Of a DNA stretch of 32,226 nt, positions 23,482 through 30,958 are shown in pieces. Source of the DNA: CAZVWH01 sp964631175. GTDB taxonomy: Bacteria; Planctomycetota; Phycisphaerae; Sedimentisphaerales; Anaerobacaceae. How positions within the stretch are numbered: position 1 is the stretch's first letter; every line of letters starts with the position of its first letter. A model generated the notes under the pieces. It saw nothing but the letters and a program-made list of their open reading frames with translations. It was not told the DNA's origin and ran no database searches. The position numbers and the translations under genes are program-made. The stretch lies in NCBI GenBank assembly GCA_964631175.1, contig CAZVWH010000028.1, forward strand, positions 1 to 32,226. The letters are read 5' to 3'.

Positions 23482-24492
23482 ATGGTAAAGGTTGCGATAA
23501 TAGGTGCAAGTGGTTACACAGGAGCAGAGTCGATAGAAATTCTACTTCGGCATAGCGAAGCAAAGCTGGTCTATCTAAGTGCATTACCGCAGGAGTGTGG
23601 AGCAGCGGCGGATGTCTTTCCGCAATTTAAGGGCCGATGCGCCCTGCAAATCGAGCCGTTGGATTTGGATAAGCTCGCAGGCTTGGCTGATGTTGCCCTT
23701 TGCTGTCTGCCGCACAAAGTCTCTATGGGATTTGTACCGAAGCTTTTAGAAGCGAGACTGAAGGTTATCGATTTCAGCGCGGACTATCGGCTGAAAGATA
23801 TAGCGGTTTACGAAAAGTTCTATCAGGTCAAGCACACGGATACTGCCAATCTCGCACGGGCTGTATTCGGCCTGCCTGAGTTATTTCGTGACCGGATAAA
23901 GGGTGCTGAACTTGTGGCTAATCCTGGCTGTTATCCTACCGGTGCTTTGTTGGCTATTGCACCACTGCTTAAAAAAGGGCTTATTGAGACAGACTCGATT
24001 ATCGTCAATGCAATAACCGGCATATCGGGGGCAGGAAAGAATCCTTCGAGCAAGTTTCATTTTCCCAATATGAATGAAAATCTCTTTGCTTACGGCGTCG
24101 GCTCGCACCGTCACATGCCGGAGATGGAGCAGGTCGCCAGCCAAATTGCCGGCGCCGATGTCCAGATATTATTTCAGCCGCACGCAGGGCCTTTCGACAG
24201 GGGGATTCTATCGACGGTGTATTGTCAGCCCAGAGGTAAAATAGATAGCAAGCAACTGGCCAAGCTCTACGAGGATTTTTACGCAGATGAGCCTTTTGTG
24301 CAGATACGCAAGGACGCTCCTGGAGTTAAGGACGTATCTGGGACGAACTACTGCCATCTCTTCGCGACTTATGTTAAAGGTAGAATTGTAAGTTTCTCGG
24401 CGATTGATAACCTTGTAAAGGGCGCGTCCGGCCAGGCGATTCAAAATATGAACATTGTTTTCGGCCTGGAGGAGGTATCCGGGTTGTTATGA
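23482..24492 (+). CDS. argC: N-acetyl-gamma-glutamyl-phosphate reductase
   Basis: A 336-residue type 1 ArgC, the NADPH-dependent third step of arginine biosynthesis. The dinucleotide-binding loop is VAIIGASGYTGAES, and active-site C150 lies in ELVANPGCYPTGALLAIAPL. ITGISGAGKNPSSKFHF and SHRHMPEMEQ are further ArgC signatures. ATG 23482 has GGGA six bases upstream; an upstream in-frame start lies inside the terminator. Its last 114 bases (24379-24492) are duplicated in diverged form at 26853-26966, with the intervening DNA holding a toxin-antitoxin-like module. That makes the 3' end of this gene a likely boundary of a past insertion or duplication. Confidence 0.95.
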   Translation: MVKVAIIGASGYTGAESIEILLRHSEAKLVYLSALPQECGAAADVFPQFKGRCALQIEPLDLDKLAGLADVALCCLPHKVSMGFVPKLLEARLKVIDFSADYRLKDIAVYEKFYQVKHTDTANLARAVFGLPELFRDRIKGAELVANPGCYPTGALLAIAPLLKKGLIETDSIIVNAITGISGAGKNPSSKFHFPNMNENLFAYGVGSHRHMPEMEQVASQIAGADVQILFQPHAGPFDRGILSTVYCQPRGKIDSKQLAKLYEDFYADEPFVQIRKDAPGVKDVSGTNYCHLFATYVKGRIVSFSAIDNLVKGASGQAIQNMNIVFGLEEVSGLL

Positions 24493-24546
24493 AAAGCGTT
24501 TGAAGTTGTGCAACTGTGCTTACTTAGCTTGCAAGGTGTGGTAATT

Positions 24547-24873
24547 CTATGCGAGCATGAATTTGATAATATCTGGCCTATTTCTTATTAACCATAATAA
24601 TCGCAGAGCTGGTCCACTAGGCGTATTGACATTTTGCTCCCAGGCCTGGACAGTTTTTGGAGAGACGTTTAAAAGGAGGGCAAAAATATGCTGGCTTACA
24701 TTTAGCTTCTTTTCCCGTAAGTTGGCTATTTCTTTGCTGGTCATTTTATGAGGAGGTTCTGGTACAGAAACTTCACGGCATGTCAGTTTCTTACCTTTCT
24801 CGAGTGAGTCGATTACCTCCAGAAGTCCGCCCCGAATCCCCTTGAAATATTGATTTTGATTCGTTGTAGGCAT
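24547..24873 (-). CDS. HigA2-like XRE-family antitoxin/regulator
   Basis: A 108-residue protein with the HigA2/NadS plan. It has an N-terminal linker (GLLEVIDSLEKGKKLTCREV) and then a helix-turn-helix from about residue 44: TSKEIANLREKKLNVSQHIFALLLNVSPKTVQAWEQ. It ends NTPSGPALRLLWLIRNRPDI, matching the family tail W-E-Q-G-x-x-x-P-x-G-P-A-x-x-L. Antitoxins of this type usually follow their HigB2 toxin in one operon. Here no toxin gene precedes it on this strand; a HigB2-like protein is encoded about 1.5 kb away on the other strand. The upstream palindromes at 24922-24948 fit autoregulation. Confidence 0.8.
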   Translation of the reverse strand: MPTTNQNQYFKGIRGGLLEVIDSLEKGKKLTCREVSVPEPPHKMTSKEIANLREKKLNVSQHIFALLLNVSPKTVQAWEQNVNTPSGPALRLLWLIRNRPDIIKFMLA

Positions 24874-24921
24874 AATTAACCTGCCAATTACTAATTCTTC
24901 ACCAACACAAACAACAACCTT

Positions 24922-24955
24922 ACTATACTGTACTATAAAATAGTATAGATGTCAA
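24922..24955 (-). promoter_or_regulatory. Promoter and operator palindromes of the antitoxin gene
   Basis: On the minus strand TTGACA (complement of 24950-24955) is followed 17 bases later by TACAGT, a plausible promoter. Overlapping it are two palindromes: ACTAT-AAA-ATAGT (24932-24944), and ACTATACT (24922-24929) with AGTATAG (24942-24948). Such AT-rich palindromes over the promoter are typical of self-repressing antitoxins. Confidence 0.6.
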
Positions 24956-25181
24956 GTCAAAATACAAAAGAATTTTTGGAACAAAAATTGATCCAATACC
25001 AGATAGATCATTAAGTTCTGTACTTATTTTTGCCAACAACTATGACATCAAGACCAATACACAGATTTCATAAAGAGTGTATTCTATTCTGAGTTTGTAT
25101 GATTTGCGATATGAATAGATTTGTATATGAAAATACATAAAGAAATATTGCGAAAAAGCTACAAATGTTAATAAAAAATTG

Positions 25182-25210
25182 TTGCTTTGTATCACATTTT
25201 GTGCTATTCT
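25182..25210 (+). promoter_or_regulatory. Promoter with internal palindrome for the SorC-like gene
   Basis: TTGCTT (25182-25187) and TATTCT (25205-25210) are separated by 17 bases. The spacer contains the palindrome CACA-TTT-TGTG (25193-25203), a natural place for a repressor. The SorC-like gene starts 69 bases downstream. Confidence 0.5.
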
Positions 25211-25278
25211 ATTCAAGATAGATTTTAGTCCTATAACGAACGTTGAAAAACTACGTTTGCAGGAAAGGTGGGGAAGAT

Positions 25279-26376
25279 ATGCCTGAGCACGAAATTACCG
25301 AAAGTTTTCTGAAGGCTTTGGAACGTTATTTCGCCGGTGAAGTGAACACAAGAGAGGCTGCTAAAGAAGCTGATTTAAGTGGACCAAACAGATTCTTAGA
25401 GATTTTGAAGGAGGCCTACAAACGAAACTATATTATTATTCGTTCTCCTATAGATCAGCTATTATGTAATAAATTTCGCCAATGGGTCGGTCTTTCCTCT
25501 AAATTGGAACCATATATCCTGAAGGGCAAGCCAGACGATAGAACGTTCTCATTGAAGGCAGCGGAAACGTTCTTGATTTATCTCAGGCGCTTACTCTTGA
25601 ATGACAGAATTGAAAACATTACCATCGGCGTCGTAAGTGGCTCGTCCACAGCTTCGTTAGTCGAAGCGCTTGTCACGAGCAGTGTTTGGGAAGAGGTTAT
25701 AGGTCAAAAAGAAGTGGAAAACGTCAGGAATAAGACCATAAACGTAGTCGCCCTCAACGCGAACCCGGTCAAGGGATGGGAGTTGCAGGCAGATGCCAAT
25801 ATCTCCGTGTTTCGTCTCGCCATGCTTCTGAGGCAAAGGCTGCCAGAAAGGAATGGGAATAACATCGAACCAATGGGTATCACTAATTCTTCCTTAGTAA
25901 TCCAAGACCCCTCTGAGAGCAGAAAAGAGGTCAGTCCGATAGATCAGGAATTACTGAAAATAACCGACCCAAAAAGATTAGATAGTAAGGGAACCAGCTC
26001 CAAGATCGACATAATCATCACGGGTATTGGCTCGCCAGAAGACAGTATATTTACACAGATCATGGAGAAAGAAGGAATCAAAGTACCAAAGGAAGCTGTA
26101 GGGGATGTCGCATACTCACCTGTGGACAAGGACGGCAAGGAACTATCTCTTACAAAGGATGGAGTAAACTACAGTGTGTATAGTGCGATACGTTTGGAAA
26201 CTATGAAGGAGCTTGTCGACAGCGGGAGTGTCGTCTTGCTGGTCGCGCGTAATTCCCGCCGTGGGAGACCAGTTAATAAAACACCAGCGGTCCGGGCTGC
26301 CATTCTTGGTAGATACATTAATGTAATTTGCACGGATGAAAACACTGCGTTGGAAATAATGAAAGAACCCGCTTAG
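25279..26376 (+). CDS. SorC-like sugar-binding-domain protein
   Basis: A 365-residue cytoplasmic protein. From about residue 95 it follows the SorC/DeoR effector-domain pattern. NITIGVVSGSSTASLVEALV corresponds to the IGVGWG-type loop, NVVALNANPVKGWELQADAN to the next strand, and DIIITGIGSPEDSIF with VGDVAYSPVDKDGKEL to the phospho-sugar site region. It ends VRAAILGRYINVICTDENTALEI, the usual last two strands. The N-terminus (NTREAAKEADLSGPNRFLEILKEA) could be a degenerate helix-turn-helix. ATG 25279 has GGTGGGGA just upstream. The HigB2-like gene follows after 33 bases in the same operon. It may sense a metabolite and control the module, but DNA binding is uncertain. Confidence 0.65.
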   Translation: MPEHEITESFLKALERYFAGEVNTREAAKEADLSGPNRFLEILKEAYKRNYIIIRSPIDQLLCNKFRQWVGLSSKLEPYILKGKPDDRTFSLKAAETFLIYLRRLLLNDRIENITIGVVSGSSTASLVEALVTSSVWEEVIGQKEVENVRNKTINVVALNANPVKGWELQADANISVFRLAMLLRQRLPERNGNNIEPMGITNSSLVIQDPSESRKEVSPIDQELLKITDPKRLDSKGTSSKIDIIITGIGSPEDSIFTQIMEKEGIKVPKEAVGDVAYSPVDKDGKELSLTKDGVNYSVYSAIRLETMKELVDSGSVVLLVARNSRRGRPVNKTPAVRAAILGRYINVICTDENTALEIMKEPA

Positions 26377-26409
26377 TTCCAGATTTTTGCATTCGTGGGC
26401 GGTGATAAA

Positions 26410-26796
26410 ATGAAAAAGCGTATATATGAATTTAAATACATATTCATCGAAACAAACACTTTTAACAAGAATTCCGGCAAAATATCCGAGTCTGTACGAG
26501 ACCGGCTTTACTTCGATTTGATACTTGGTCGAGGCGAATTCATAGAGGGTACCGGTGGCTTGAAAGAAATTCAATGTGGAATCGGAGGTGCCGATGGAAA
26601 AACAGGTTGGGATCTTGTGTTTGCAGATTATAATTATCCCGAGATTAAAGAACACATATACTTCTTGCTGGCAAAATTTCCTATCAATATCACAAACGGT
26701 GTAATTCTAAGTCAAGAACAGAAAACTAAGCTTAGGATGATAAAAGAAAAGCTTGATGAATTCGTAGATCGTTATTATTGGGACTCTTATGGATAA
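26410..26796 (+). CDS. HigB2/RelE-like toxin homologue with degraded active-site motif
   Basis: A 128-residue protein with the layout of HigB2 toxins: an N-terminal FIETNTFNK strand-helix, EFIEGTGGLKEIQCGI (family G-D-V-I-x-G-T-G-G-L-R-K-I-R), a GKTGWDLVFADY strand, then HIYFLLAKFP and LSQEQKTKLRMIKEKLDEF. In active family members the region after GTGGL carries a basic G-K-G-K-R-G-G-x-R-x-I-Y-Y stretch. Here the Arg residues are missing (GADGKTGWDLVFADY). It may therefore be an inactivated toxin or have a new role. It is downstream of the SorC-like gene and follows GGTGAT at its start. Its likely former partner is the antitoxin gene at 24547. Confidence 0.65.
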   Translation: MKKRIYEFKYIFIETNTFNKNSGKISESVRDRLYFDLILGRGEFIEGTGGLKEIQCGIGGADGKTGWDLVFADYNYPEIKEHIYFLLAKFPINITNGVILSQEQKTKLRMIKEKLDEFVDRYYWDSYG

Positions 26797-26852
26797 TGAT
26801 TCAATTTCCTAACCCAGAATTAATACAAGGACAAACAAGCAAAAAGACGCAC

Positions 26853-26966
26853 AGCAGAATTATAGCTTTATCAGCTATCGATAGCTTGGTACATCGTGCC
26901 TGTGGCCAGGCAATTCAAAATATGAACATCGTCTTCGACCTTGAAGAGACCTTGGGATTGTCATAG
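26853..26966 (+). pseudogene. argC: Diverged duplicate of the argC 3' end
   Basis: These 114 bases align without gaps to the last 114 bases of argC (24379-24492); 80 of 114 positions match. The encoded SRIIALSAIDSLV and GQAIQNMNIVFDLEE correspond to GRIVSFSAIDNLV and GQAIQNMNIVFGLEE. The longest exact block is ATTCAAAATATGAACAT. Most differences are at third codon positions, so both copies were under selection as protein before the duplication or transfer. There is no 5' part of argC. The TAG stop overlaps the ribosome site of the nitrilase gene, suggesting that argC once ended directly before that gene. Confidence 0.85.
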
Positions 26967-26974
26967 GAGTAATG

Positions 26975-27826
26975 ATGGCTGCCGACGCTCTGAGAGTTGC
27001 TACCTGTCAGTTTGCCGTGGGAAGGGACATCCTGCGGAACGCTCGGCAAATCTGTGATTTTCTGCACAAGGCAAGAAGGGCTGGGGCTGATATTGTCCAT
27101 TTTTCTGAGTGTGCTCTAAGCGGCTATGTAGGGACAGATTATCCTTCCTTTGCAGGCTTCAATTGGGACCTGCTCAGAGAAGAAACCCAAAAAATCATGT
27201 CACTTGCGGGCAAGCTCAGCCTGTGGGTTGTGCTTGGCAGCACGCACCGTTTGACCGAACCGAACAGGCCGCATAACAGCCTGTATTTAATAAGCCCCAA
27301 AGGCAGAATCGTTGACCGCTACGACAAAAGATTCTGTACGAAGGGCGACCTGCGCCGGCTGACGCCGGGAGACCACTTTGTGTATTTCACCATCAGTAAA
27401 GTTAAGTGCTCGCTGCTTATATGTTTTGATTTGCGGTTTCCAGAAATTTACCGAGAGCTTTACAAACAAAAAGTGAGCTGCATCTTCCAGTCCTTCTACA
27501 ACGCTCGCCAGAAGGGGCCAAGCGTGCATACGCACATTATGCGGCAGACGATGCAGTGTCACGCTGCGACGAATCACTTCTGGGTAAGCATGTCAAACGC
27601 GAGCGGTTACTACAGCCCTTATCCATCGTGTTTCATTCAGCCTGACGGCACAATAGTCCGCCAGCTCAGAGCGAATCGGCCAGGCTTGATGGTCAATACC
27701 GTTGACCTGAGCAAAAAATTCTACGACCCAATGGCCGATTTCAGAAATACGGCTATCGATGGCATCCTTAGCAACGGGCCGTCAGAAATAAACGACCCGC
27801 GCTCAAAAGACACAGCTTGTCTTTAA
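26975..27826 (+). CDS. Nitrilase-superfamily carbon-nitrogen hydrolase
   Basis: A 283-residue cytoplasmic amidohydrolase with the full catalytic triad: E45 in HFSECALSGY, K118 in RYDKRFCTKG and C150 in LICFDLRFPEIYREL. The fourth conserved segment NHFWVSMSNASGY is also present. The second ATG (26975) is preferred because AGGAG lies five bases upstream; the first ATG is too close to it. The I-C-F-D-L-R-F-P-E form of the Cys motif is common in the omega-amidase/N-carbamoyl-hydrolase-like branches. The substrate is unknown. A link to arginine metabolism is possible, since an argC end directly precedes it. Confidence 0.85.
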   Translation: MAADALRVATCQFAVGRDILRNARQICDFLHKARRAGADIVHFSECALSGYVGTDYPSFAGFNWDLLREETQKIMSLAGKLSLWVVLGSTHRLTEPNRPHNSLYLISPKGRIVDRYDKRFCTKGDLRRLTPGDHFVYFTISKVKCSLLICFDLRFPEIYRELYKQKVSCIFQSFYNARQKGPSVHTHIMRQTMQCHAATNHFWVSMSNASGYYSPYPSCFIQPDGTIVRQLRANRPGLMVNTVDLSKKFYDPMADFRNTAIDGILSNGPSEINDPRSKDTACL

Positions 27827-27980
27827 ACAGTAATTAATTCCTGTACAAAAACGTTTGGCAAAGTGCTTATCAGAGTTATAATCGCTTAGCATAGGTGACT
27901 CTCGCAATATTGCTCCGTTTATCTAAAAACTATTTGTGATGTCCGAAAGACTGTAACCTAAAGTAATGAGGTAATCAGCT

Positions 27981-29693
27981 ATGAACAGAATTTTATCGGC
28001 AAAATGGTCCGACAGGCTCACCATCCTGAGCGAAGTCGAAGGATTGTTAAAACGATATGCACTCACGGTGTGCATTATATGTATCTCGGCAGCTATGTGT
28101 GTAGTTTCGTCCGAGGGTGCTGAACAGAGCAATTCTATTGCCCATCTTCGCAAGCAGGGAGGCGCCACCCAGCTCATCGTGGACGACAAACCATTCCTTA
28201 TCTTAGGTGGAGAGCTTGGCAACTCCAGCACCTCCAGTCTCGAATATATGAAGCCACTCTGGCCTAAACTTGTCAAACTGAATCTCAATACTGTCCTGGC
28301 CCCCGTTTACTGGGACCTGATTGAGCCGGAGGAGGGAAAGTTTAACTTCACTTTAGTTGACGGCCTGATACAGGATGCCAGGCACTACAATCTTCGCCTG
28401 GTTTTACTGTGGTTTGCAAGCTGGAAGAACAGTATGTCCTGCTACGCACCTGTCTGGGTCAAGACGAACCAGGAGCGGTTTGGCCGTGCCCAGGATAAGG
28501 ACGGCAAAGGTATGGAAATCCTCTCAGCATTTAGCTCTGAGAATCGTAACGCTGATGCCCGTGCATTTACTGCTCTGATGCGACATATTCGTGAGGTGGA
28601 CGGCCAAGAGCATACAATTATTATGATCCAGGTAGAGAACGAAATAGGGATGATACCAGATGCGCGGGACCACAGCATCATGGCGAACAACCTCTTTAAT
28701 AAGCCGGTGCCGAAAGAGCTGATGGATTACCTCTTGCATAACAAAGATACGCTGATACCCGAATTCAGCAAGGTATGGAAAGAAGCGGGGCTAAAGACGT
28801 CAGGGACATGGCAAGAGATATTCGGCAAAGGCTTAGGAACGGATGAAATCTTTATGGCGTGGCACTATGCTCGCTATGTCAACTGGATTGTGGAGTTGGG
28901 CAAAGCTGAGTACCCGTTGCCGATGTTCGTGAACGCTGCCCTTATCCGCCCGAACTATAAGCCCGGCCAATATCCAAGTGCCGGTCCGCTGCCTCACCTG
29001 ATGGACGTCTGGCGGGCCGGTGCACCGCTGATTGATTTTCTATCGCCGGATATCTACTTTGCGAACTTTGCTGAGTGGTGCCGAAAGTACCACCGCTCCG
29101 GCAATCCTCTATTCATACCCGAAGCAAGCAGAGCAGAGGAAAGTGCAGTCAATGTCCTTTACGCCATAGGACAACACGATGCCATCGGCTTTTGTCCCTT
29201 CTCAATCGAATCGATTAGGGACCCCGAGAACAACCCCCTCACCAAGAGCTACGAGGTCCTTTCGCAATTGGCGCCTCTGATTCTGGAAAACCAGGGCAAA
29301 GATACAATGGCCGGGACGCTATTAGATAAAGACAACCAGACTCAGCAGATACAATTGGGCAATTTTATGCTGAATGTTTGCCATGACTACACTTGGGTGT
29401 GGTCGAGCGGAAGACGTGAATCAAAGCAGTGGCCGCGTGTAGGAGGCATACTCATCACCGTGGGACCCGACGAGTATGTAATCGCCGGCACCGGCATTAT
29501 CGTCACCTTTACTCCGAACTCATCGCCAGATTCGATTGCAGGAATCGCCGGCATCCAGGAAGGCAAGTATGTAGATGGCCGCTGGTTACCCGGTCGGTGG
29601 ATGAACGGCGACCAGAGCCATCAGGGAAGACATCTTAGGATACCAGCCGACAGTTTCGGCATACAGCGTATCAAGCTGTACCGTTACCGCTAA
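27981..29693 (+). CDS. DUF5597 beta-galactosidase-like glycoside hydrolase (GH35/GH42 type)
   Basis: A 570-residue enzyme with a (beta/alpha)8 barrel of the GH-A clan. The acid/base is E221 in MIQVENEIGM and the nucleophile probably E381 in PLFIPEASRAEES. The early block FLILGGELGNSS...VYWDLIEPEEGKFNF is the GH35-type substrate loop. The C-terminal GPDEYVIAGTGIIVTF marks the DUF5597 beta domain. ATG 27981 has GAGGT eight bases upstream. The first 21 residues precede an ordinary signal peptide (KRYALTVCIICISAAMCVVSSEGAE) and contain ILSEVEG, encoded by a dispersed repeat, so the leader looks extended. It probably acts on galactosides or side chains of plant or algal polymers, as does the adjacent GH53. 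Confidence 0.85.
   Translation: MNRILSAKWSDRLTILSEVEGLLKRYALTVCIICISAAMCVVSSEGAEQSNSIAHLRKQGGATQLIVDDKPFLILGGELGNSSTSSLEYMKPLWPKLVKLNLNTVLAPVYWDLIEPEEGKFNFTLVDGLIQDARHYNLRLVLLWFASWKNSMSCYAPVWVKTNQERFGRAQDKDGKGMEILSAFSSENRNADARAFTALMRHIREVDGQEHTIIMIQVENEIGMIPDARDHSIMANNLFNKPVPKELMDYLLHNKDTLIPEFSKVWKEAGLKTSGTWQEIFGKGLGTDEIFMAWHYARYVNWIVELGKAEYPLPMFVNAALIRPNYKPGQYPSAGPLPHLMDVWRAGAPLIDFLSPDIYFANFAEWCRKYHRSGNPLFIPEASRAEESAVNVLYAIGQHDAIGFCPFSIESIRDPENNPLTKSYEVLSQLAPLILENQGKDTMAGTLLDKDNQTQQIQLGNFMLNVCHDYTWVWSSGRRESKQWPRVGGILITVGPDEYVIAGTGIIVTFTPNSSPDSIAGIAGIQEGKYVDGRWLPGRWMNGDQSHQGRHLRIPADSFGIQRIKLYRYR
28024..28043 (+). repeat. Dispersed repeat inside the 5' coding end of the DUF5597 gene
   Basis: TCCTGAGCGAAGTCGAAGGA, read in frame as the residues ILSEVEG, matches the repeats at 2783 (reverse), 2873, 22876 and 30671 (reverse). 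It lies between the start codon and the signal peptide of the host gene. Confidence 0.75.
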
Positions 29694-29775
29694 TGCTGCA
29701 CGGCACTGTCGCTGACATACTACGAACTTCTTAGTGGTCAGGTACGCACGGCATAGCCTACATTAGATTTTAGAG

Positions 29776-30861
29776 TCAGTGTCTTGTGAATCTATCAAAC
29801 ACCGTAATGACGGGCAGTGCATTGCCATCATCATCGAACATGCCTCTGCCGCGAAGACCGCCGGTGACCGCCGGCTCCCACCAGAAGATGCCCTTGCCTC
29901 GATTTTGCGGCGTGCTTAGAACCATTCGATGCACCTCGTCCAGGAAGTCCCTTTGTCCATCGGGCGTCTCCGGGAATGGTGCCAGCTTGTTTCTGTATTC
30001 GGCGGGTCTCCAGTTGTAGGCCACCTCCACCAAGATGATGTCCTTTTGATACTCATTGGCCATGAAAATAAGATTTTCTCTAAGGTCGAGTAGAGAGCCG
30101 TGCCACCACGGATAGTAGGATTGGCCAATGATATCGTAGTCAACGCTATATGAATGCCACTTATCGAAGAATGCCTTGGTTCTTTCTTTGTCCCCACCGC
30201 GGTCGATATGGACCATGATCAGGGGTCGTGGGGCTCTGCTACAGCCTGCGCTAACGCCGTTAATTCCGGCCTCCAGCAGCTCTGCAAAGTTGTCCCAATT
30301 ATTCGGCAGCCTGCCGTCCGGCCAGAGCATACCGTTGATAACTTCATTGCCGATTTGAACCATGTCCGGCATGACGTTGGCATCGCGAAAGGCTATAATC
30401 GTGTCCCTTGTGTACTCGAACACCGCTTGCACCAGCTCATCGTGCGACTTGCCCTTCCAAGCCGCAGGCATGTATTGTTTGCCGGGATCAGCCCATGTGT
30501 CTGAGTAATGATAGTTCAACAAGAACTTGAAGCCAAGATTCTTGGCCTCCTGGGCAAGGGCGATTGTGTACTCAAGATTGTTAGGCAGGTAGGTTGGTGT
30601 ATGAAATAGACGCAGCCGGATCCAGTTGTAGCCGTGGTCCTTGAAGATTTCAAGGCCGGGCTTTGCCTCTCCTTCGGCTCCGCTCAGGACAAGGTTACAG
30701 TCCTTAAATACAGTGCCTCGCTCCTCTGCCTGCTTAAGGAATGATAGGTCCGCACCAATAGCATATTCGTGGGCGGAAATTCTCGTCACCACAAATATAG
30801 ATATGAAAAACATAGATACAAGAAACAGTATAAGTTTTTGAAATCTAATTATGTTTTTCAT
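29776..30861 (-). CDS. GH53 endo-beta-1,4-galactanase
   Basis: A 361-residue secreted enzyme with a signal peptide (LILFLVSMFFISIFVVTRISA). GH53 signatures are IGADLSFLKQAEERG, DHGYNWIRLRLF, LLNYHYSDTWADPGKQ, acid/base E173 in VQIGNEVINGMLWPDG and nucleophile E279 in ILVEVAYNW. The ribosome site AAGGGAG lies nine bases upstream of the ATG. It would cut beta-1,4-galactan side chains of pectic arabinogalactan. Residues 55-64 (CNLVLSGAEG) sit where relatives usually have a short N-G-E-A loop, and they are encoded by a copy of the dispersed repeat. It looks like an in-frame insertion of about nine residues. It is convergent with the DUF5597 gene. Confidence 0.9.
   Translation of the reverse strand: MKNIIRFQKLILFLVSMFFISIFVVTRISAHEYAIGADLSFLKQAEERGTVFKDCNLVLSGAEGEAKPGLEIFKDHGYNWIRLRLFHTPTYLPNNLEYTIALAQEAKNLGFKFLLNYHYSDTWADPGKQYMPAAWKGKSHDELVQAVFEYTRDTIIAFRDANVMPDMVQIGNEVINGMLWPDGRLPNNWDNFAELLEAGINGVSAGCSRAPRPLIMVHIDRGGDKERTKAFFDKWHSYSVDYDIIGQSYYPWWHGSLLDLRENLIFMANEYQKDIILVEVAYNWRPAEYRNKLAPFPETPDGQRDFLDEVHRMVLSTPQNRGKGIFWWEPAVTGGLRGRGMFDDDGNALPVITVFDRFTRH
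30671..30694 (-). repeat. Dispersed repeat inserted in frame within GH53
   Basis: On the minus strand CCTTGTCCTGAGCGGAGCCG followed by AAGG matches the CCTGAGC...GTCGAAGGA repeat, including the CTTGTCC lead-in seen at 22876. The frame is kept and encodes NLVLSGAEG between conserved motifs of the GH53 barrel. Confidence 0.8.
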
Positions 30862-30958
30862 GTTTCACAACTCCCTTCTCTGTTCATTCAAAATATATTA
30901 ATGCCTTTTTGTCACATCTTTTCTTGTCTTGCTAGAATGGTTTTAATGGATCACATTC

